Assembly (NCBI GenBank): GCA_964482515.1
Contig: CAYZXT010000013.1
Location: 1 to 61,523, forward strand
Origin: CAYZXT01 sp964482515
Lineage (GTDB): Bacteria > Elusimicrobiota > Elusimicrobia > FEN-1173
DNA length: 61,523 bases
Direction: 5' to 3'
Shown: in pieces, positions 60,201 through 61,523 of the stretch
How positions within the stretch are numbered: the first letter of the stretch is position 1
Layout of the letters: every line of letters begins with the position of its first letter
Made by a program: the position numbers and the translations under genes
The notes under the pieces: generated by a model
What the model was told of the DNA's origin: nothing
Database searches by the model: none
What the model saw: the letters and a program-made list of their open reading frames with translations, nothing else

Positions 60201-61523
60201 TTCTCTCCTTTTCCTAGCGGCCGGCATGCCCCAGGGGCCTCCAGTTTTTGATTTTAATTTTATCCTGACCCTCCTTCAATCCTCTCTCACAGTTCTACTC
60301 ATCGGTTATCCGCTGCTGGTTCTGGCCCATCGTGTTTTTGGCGCCCTTCGATATGATCCAGTTTTGAAAAATTATCAGTCGAAGGTATCTCGTCCCCTCC
60401 TCTTCTTGTCTGCTCCTTTTCTTGTGGCAGGCGTGACGCTCTTGTTTATCTCCGGACCGCTGGCTGCGGCGGGAGTAATGGCTTTCGGGGTTCTTTTAGG
60501 GGCCCTCGTCCCCGGTCGTCAAAATAAATCTGTATTCTGGCTAACGCTCAAAGCGGGCTGGACGGCCTCCTCCAGCCTCCTGTCTGTCCCCTTTCTGATC
60601 GCCGGATTGGCCCTCTGGTCCGTCTCTTGGCCGTTGGCTATGACAGTGATGGCCATCGGCGTTCTTTTAGCGGCCGTCATCCACGCTCGAAGAAACACGG
60701 TCGCCGAAAGGTCCCAAATAGGCAACCTTTCTTTCCGAAGGATGCCGGTCCGGGTCGCTGCGAGGGGTTTGCCGAACCAACATCTAAACAAGCGGGAATT
60801 TATGCAAATGCTTCTCCAAAGGTATTTGTTGGGGCAAGCGGCGGCTCCTGTGGGGTTTGATGTGGCGCTGAAGGGCAAATCTCACCAGGAGGATTTAGCA
60901 GTTCTCCGAAAGCTGGCTTTGTCCTTGGGCGTTTCCGAGCCTGTCTCCGGAGAAGAAGAGTTCATCCGAGAGGTATTAAGTTTTCTAAACCAGGGCGAGG
61001 CGACGCAAGGAGCTGATTGGGACCAACTGGCGAAATCCTTGGAAGCCGTTTCCGCTGACGAACTCTATGGCGTGGATTTGAGCGATGGCGAACGATCCGT
61101 CCAAAAGGTTGTGGGAATGGTAGAACGACAGGTCAGCCAGTTTGCTCGCCTGGATGCGCTGACTCAAAAGGCTCAGCGGGATAAATTCATTCGTGAGGTA
61201 CAACCCCTCCTGGCTATGCTTCATCACTTGGATAGGTCGTTCTTGAAAGAGCGCGGTCTCATAGGCCTTTCAAATGTGGCGGATGGCCAAGCCCTAGATA
61301 TGGCCTTTGTTCTTAACTTGGCCTTTAGGGAAGATGCCCAGGCTCTGAACCAAGAGCAAACAAAGCCCTATGCCCAAATACGACAGAGAGCGCACCAGTG
61401 GGGTATAAATACACGTGAGCGGAGCTTCGCCCAGGCTTTCAAGGAAAACCGGCCCGTGGTGGTCAACATTTCGGAGATCTTCGAGGATGGGAAGTTAATT
61501 CCTGCTGAGGATCGAGCGATCAT
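51202..61523 (+). CDS. Giant exported multi-domain protein (3,440+ aa, runs past window)
   Basis: One frame without stop to the window end. Residues 1-41: signal peptide (RLLALCLSVVVFYSNVVAVHAA). About 160-600: TIKI/EreA/ChaN-like domain with HIQDAH (169-174), GLEGANG (E202) and AGGFH (H563). About 820-935: CPBP-like membrane domain with APYWE (E832), FSLAH (H874) and HAFLN (H924, N928), but lacking the R of EExxxR. About 1040-1140: M48-type metalloprotease with HEITH (1079-1083) and E1123 in EQDAD. About 1150-2560: long helical region, a possible helix at 2120. About 2570-2930: UbiB/ABC1-like kinase with KMAQ (K2588), GSAS loop, K2670/K2672, ADPHGGN (2819-2825), IDSG (D2841). About 2979-3168: some six transmembrane helices. 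AT-rich. Confidence 0.85.
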   Translation, partial: MNKSTTSNFRIFFDRRGPKRLLALCLSVVVFYSNVVAVHAAESNFWADRKAVARKTKQDSSLSETLPSLGLSADQQARSGLSSEQNQLLAQLPKASQLDLGVAGDVAIHSALGTTPAPNVSLKQVSSSTAASPSRSKESAAWISSLILPYGSIRDIHLSKSANAPVVIHIQDAHGIEEAQKNIGNMIQGLREMRGINLVGLEGANGGFTIEPYRDFPDANITKDIAEYLLKEGYIGGPEFVGFTAPEPPLLWGVENLSLYESDIKAFKDSLQQKPVLQPLLAEFKSSADRLKEKIYSAELKEFDRRFNGYKSKGDGLGAYVRYLMETYRGNNGRFTNLHLLVDALDWEESLEFKQVERDRLKLVDALAKKLPQDQLSLLVKQSLQYRLGHMSYGEYHRFLRALCQKNQIYLENYGQLNSYINYVLLAEQINRNELLVELSRMEEETQNSLAMQPEQKRLVAINRYILLLDKLADHSMTMPDWLYYESHRDDVLNVPREMLHLSSAQGISVSLSPANDLSKIIQPFEQFCLYATQRNNALVENLVSKMKSENTTSAVLVAGGFHTDGLTQVLRNKDVSFVVVTPKIAEVPKVGHYLDIFARDPLPLEKLFASEKIFMTYPLRSASKAVSGFEDDSKTLGEMVLAGQAVLQIHDAAQANQLTVEAEQRHIEHVRKNAGRAGIEIGVEEVSTQPGYTTVELEVDDGEPLVAVATEVDRTEAAERAMRKKGFNPVSTLIGKRALILSRLPWHKLSPSKIMSHIWRKIKGNRLVDLPATDSVQPTVNLGPKSTSIKPASILDRFIKWVLNKSGLNEDSRAYKTIYGIYTAGIAPYWETAALPVFLSVAKSLLSAMSFMDPTGTTFAVLLLTGVLFSLAHFDLYDKSTYVDGKFSWKEFFLRFGVRMAGGSAFTALLLLPGGFYLSWGLHAFLNLGIAMGWSGFKFLKPFSVLTLGARLGSRTDNDLKPSKYIYDPLMRRPLISRMKTKYGFIGKEDAEYRVLYDEVNEVFQNVLKSASDLLIASGKIEQAEGLREADLFLADMNGPNAFAVIYFNFVAVNIGLFRELQENGLLTKDVIAFILSHEITHLIQYREDVDAGRVQAGLEFTTLGDLLKKKTHEAINRYGKEQDADVRAVEIVNAAGYSVSEITTFFVMIQRDQNMRSRFSEMIDEHPVPEERIDYLQRVRRRGNWRETHNTQQFSEAAIQEITGPRSRFRQLQERIVAVTTFDKLQEAIADAQSPEEVEFLMTGTLTQVLRNSAGEIIKDSFGQVVTTEIIEDFRAIIKRLVDRKSSIIIQNGVKLENSKLWMDRTIQIEEETNIEEVMAYFLFSYLATGELPSLEDRTAEAGDLAALANVMARIKGNFASHQKIRDVLGERERTLEMLRDRHVLFLGTHPLAVIMREVLATNPTRRFGGVDYEEKHMMDMRMIDLMASEGLDDLLSMLKQLSLLQEWGFDLDKLPDEFGGYASSLFKVRDELFQLFVDELVRRIISASNGKSTNELIEILNLLGQKDRELLGGKIKGLDSLIKAMTQKIEHGGRSERQSLLTYLLHNEFLHGIDEVTHFIYDELVLNPDSEEIINALASSKILRSGVYNRLESTINRSRLGLGGGRILFFEELQKGDLEKVIRIFKLTPLEISQLYLKVEGAAGPRNAKQKLIVLKKYKSEADRVNIEQGGRKGLTDDELDSELQDILSIGQATLFGSGHGLIEDDVEYIKSEVSQALGNAGIDVDVSEINFEIVKWILFFEYGGLLRHEEFRELARAFVQDSGIPEKELGILAAFLNSDYTHQRQRDRGMPTTFSPERVDKGEAGREMLIGLGDPTAEELILNRTFYRAQTWAEYIFYLNLLVYLRATDQNSELQRVLHIDSEQGNYRMFAGEISESSVDRPAQSNIGNSGISDLFKQNPLYKEMKDKLKRMFERIFKKLIFGSPKYLDRRDLLEDSEKEIDLFWYILASNKSFDALLSEISTFLPPSVYRNYALLHLLAKLINEVDPSFKIKNRIDVDQIKKIIRKRQKAGVDNTHIFDAINKISPLLLYDGRMDSINTSLLSYWGLKQAGKKRSGIGGRDMRDFKGLFKFDQTTLQIGQIAVQVNMPMYRRIINALKSALRLFLERIKQQYVMPLLKVAVFSLAYMALKVWYFALKATKIRSKKYVSVVQSFLGPRYDSGAAAEDIDYVHVQVENFYRESLLRQLYENVKVMILIRWAYVRYNWYTKGKPSNDIFHFDYQGKQTQLDTSIADLAESEISSVLSDQATSFQDKKKYIETVFGRQSALRDKYLEILAEYEIATRQDDLEQLLENLNSIRDLFANRYFTDKYGLVCFGIEREIHPNQYNWDDQQYAGMTAEQVGTAHYGFIRQNVRLAQKYFRSGYTRDDILLSILEAARTYDEYMLIKPLLYQYKGDVLSNEDTTRSVYYQDKLSLILQDASAKDKKELLLWILGVKGKPLFLSEWEVFFGVNFDRLRSVFGQKQGALLSSTAGGVSFERIGQSVKKEFIRQMFVGQDGILSDDALFEEFMSEAFDSVVPNGKLPKKSLKTIMKVILSKSDANRKLEFVQTLSINMAKAFEGEKQNEAEVIARSFESMGLVGIKMAQVLAHSHDIALPAEIREALNNLSSRADPLSKMVVFETVQNVYPGGFSDHFEYIGERLGSASIKIVYTAKRKGADREHVLKVKRPDVDQQIKADLEFLRSVLQELENAGFPIPEGMAERVAGAISDDADFDQEYRITQEFERQVEEINRDNYYALSDGRTRVDFEVARIHEGSVRRNVTMETDFAEGISLDKEHLLIESGVLSRQELKEVKRIIFDFLMKQMFHYGFYLADPHGGNFHIARDGDKIKVILIDSGSAERVERNLANQQALLEAMIWLSINPGKAIPQEYLYTSVFFTKVGYLRSTLSDLEMLQVIFQYLKIPKQMPDGTEGTMTPREYRQQLREKFSQEMTFSEKAGYVLRSITRRIRNGPKSKVDSSDQGSTTGALGFWTRLGISNLPLIGIFETLIVAAISLLFLAAGMPQGPPVFDFNFILTLLQSSLTVLLIGYPLLVLAHRVFGALRYDPVLKNYQSKVSRPLLFLSAPFLVAGVTLLFISGPLAAAGVMAFGVLLGALVPGRQNKSVFWLTLKAGWTASSSLLSVPFLIAGLALWSVSWPLAMTVMAIGVLLAAVIHARRNTVAERSQIGNLSFRRMPVRVAARGLPNQHLNKREFMQMLLQRYLLGQAAAPVGFDVALKGKSHQEDLAVLRKLALSLGVSEPVSGEEEFIREVLSFLNQGEATQGADWDQLAKSLEAVSADELYGVDLSDGERSVQKVVGMVERQVSQFARLDALTQKAQRDKFIREVQPLLAMLHHLDRSFLKERGLIGLSNVADGQALDMAFVLNLAFREDAQALNQEQTKPYAQIRQRAHQWGINTRERSFAQAFKENRPVVVNISEIFEDGKLIPAEDRAI

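Noticed and set aside
1..61523. CRISPR arrays, insertion sequences and group II introns
   Set aside because: No regularly spaced short repeats, no DDE, HUH or IS200-type transposase, and no reverse transcriptase were seen on either strand.

Overview
The window (61.5 kb) comes from a Gram-negative bacterium with a GC-rich chromosome. Several proteins look like outer-membrane beta-barrels, exported proteins carry signal peptides or lipoboxes, and the metabolism points to a facultative or anaerobic life: hydrogenase maturation HypE, an FNR-type regulator with a full set of cluster cysteines, two bacteriohemerythrins, a di-heme peroxidase and a B12-binding-type radical SAM enzyme. The last 10.3 kb is one uninterrupted reading frame (more than 3,440 codons, running off the window) for an exported, multi-domain giant protein. 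Giant proteins of this kind are best known from Omnitrophota and related candidate phyla, so I lean to that group, with low confidence because no taxonomic marker is in the window.

Layout. 0-13.8 kb: housekeeping and redox genes (hypE end, di-heme peroxidase, TrpB2, FNR-type regulator with two FNR-like boxes before a cysteine-rich unknown, SerC, bacteriohemerythrin, membrane spermidine-synthase-like protein, GreB-like, tautomerase, Spy-like protein, RsgA, beta-barrel, SnoaL-like, DUF2306-like). 13.9-17.5 kb: a small accessory island behind tRNA-Ser(UGA): a frameshifted HNH nuclease, then an XRE/nucleotidyltransferase toxin-antitoxin-like pair with a paired palindromic operator, bracketed by direct repeats carrying a broken and an intact VF530-like gene, then an ORF6N gene. 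17.6-24.1 kb: second bacteriohemerythrin, radical SAM protein, ABC-2 exporter pair, secreted MEMO/AMMECR1 fusion, dienelactone-hydrolase-like enzyme. 24.1-29.0 kb: two attenuator-type leader RNAs, a small membrane protein, a phosphate-porin-like channel and a sulfate ABC importer without its ATPase. 29.1-33.4 kb: signalling genes (a REC plus seven-PAS protein with no output domain, a single-domain response regulator) and a Nudix hydrolase. 33.4-35.8 kb: a SAM-I riboswitch controlling a threonine-synthase-like enzyme, a ThiS/MoaD-like sulfur carrier and a NIL-domain protein, probably a thiocarboxylate-based homocysteine route. 35.9-39.6 kb: HNH, PilZ, DUF486-like, lipoproteins and a beta-barrel.

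39.7-50.7 kb: an integrated element of about 11 kb at tRNA-Asn(GUU), bounded by 72-nt repeats (78% identical). It carries a large serine recombinase, a tyrosine recombinase, a type III restriction-modification operon with an embedded membrane protein and an ankyrin protein, small regulators, a sigma-region-2-like protein and a highly structured non-coding RNA with its own promoter and terminator. 50.7 kb to the end: a short non-coding gap, then the giant gene, which is visibly more AT-rich than the chromosome to the left. No CRISPR array and no insertion-sequence transposase were seen.
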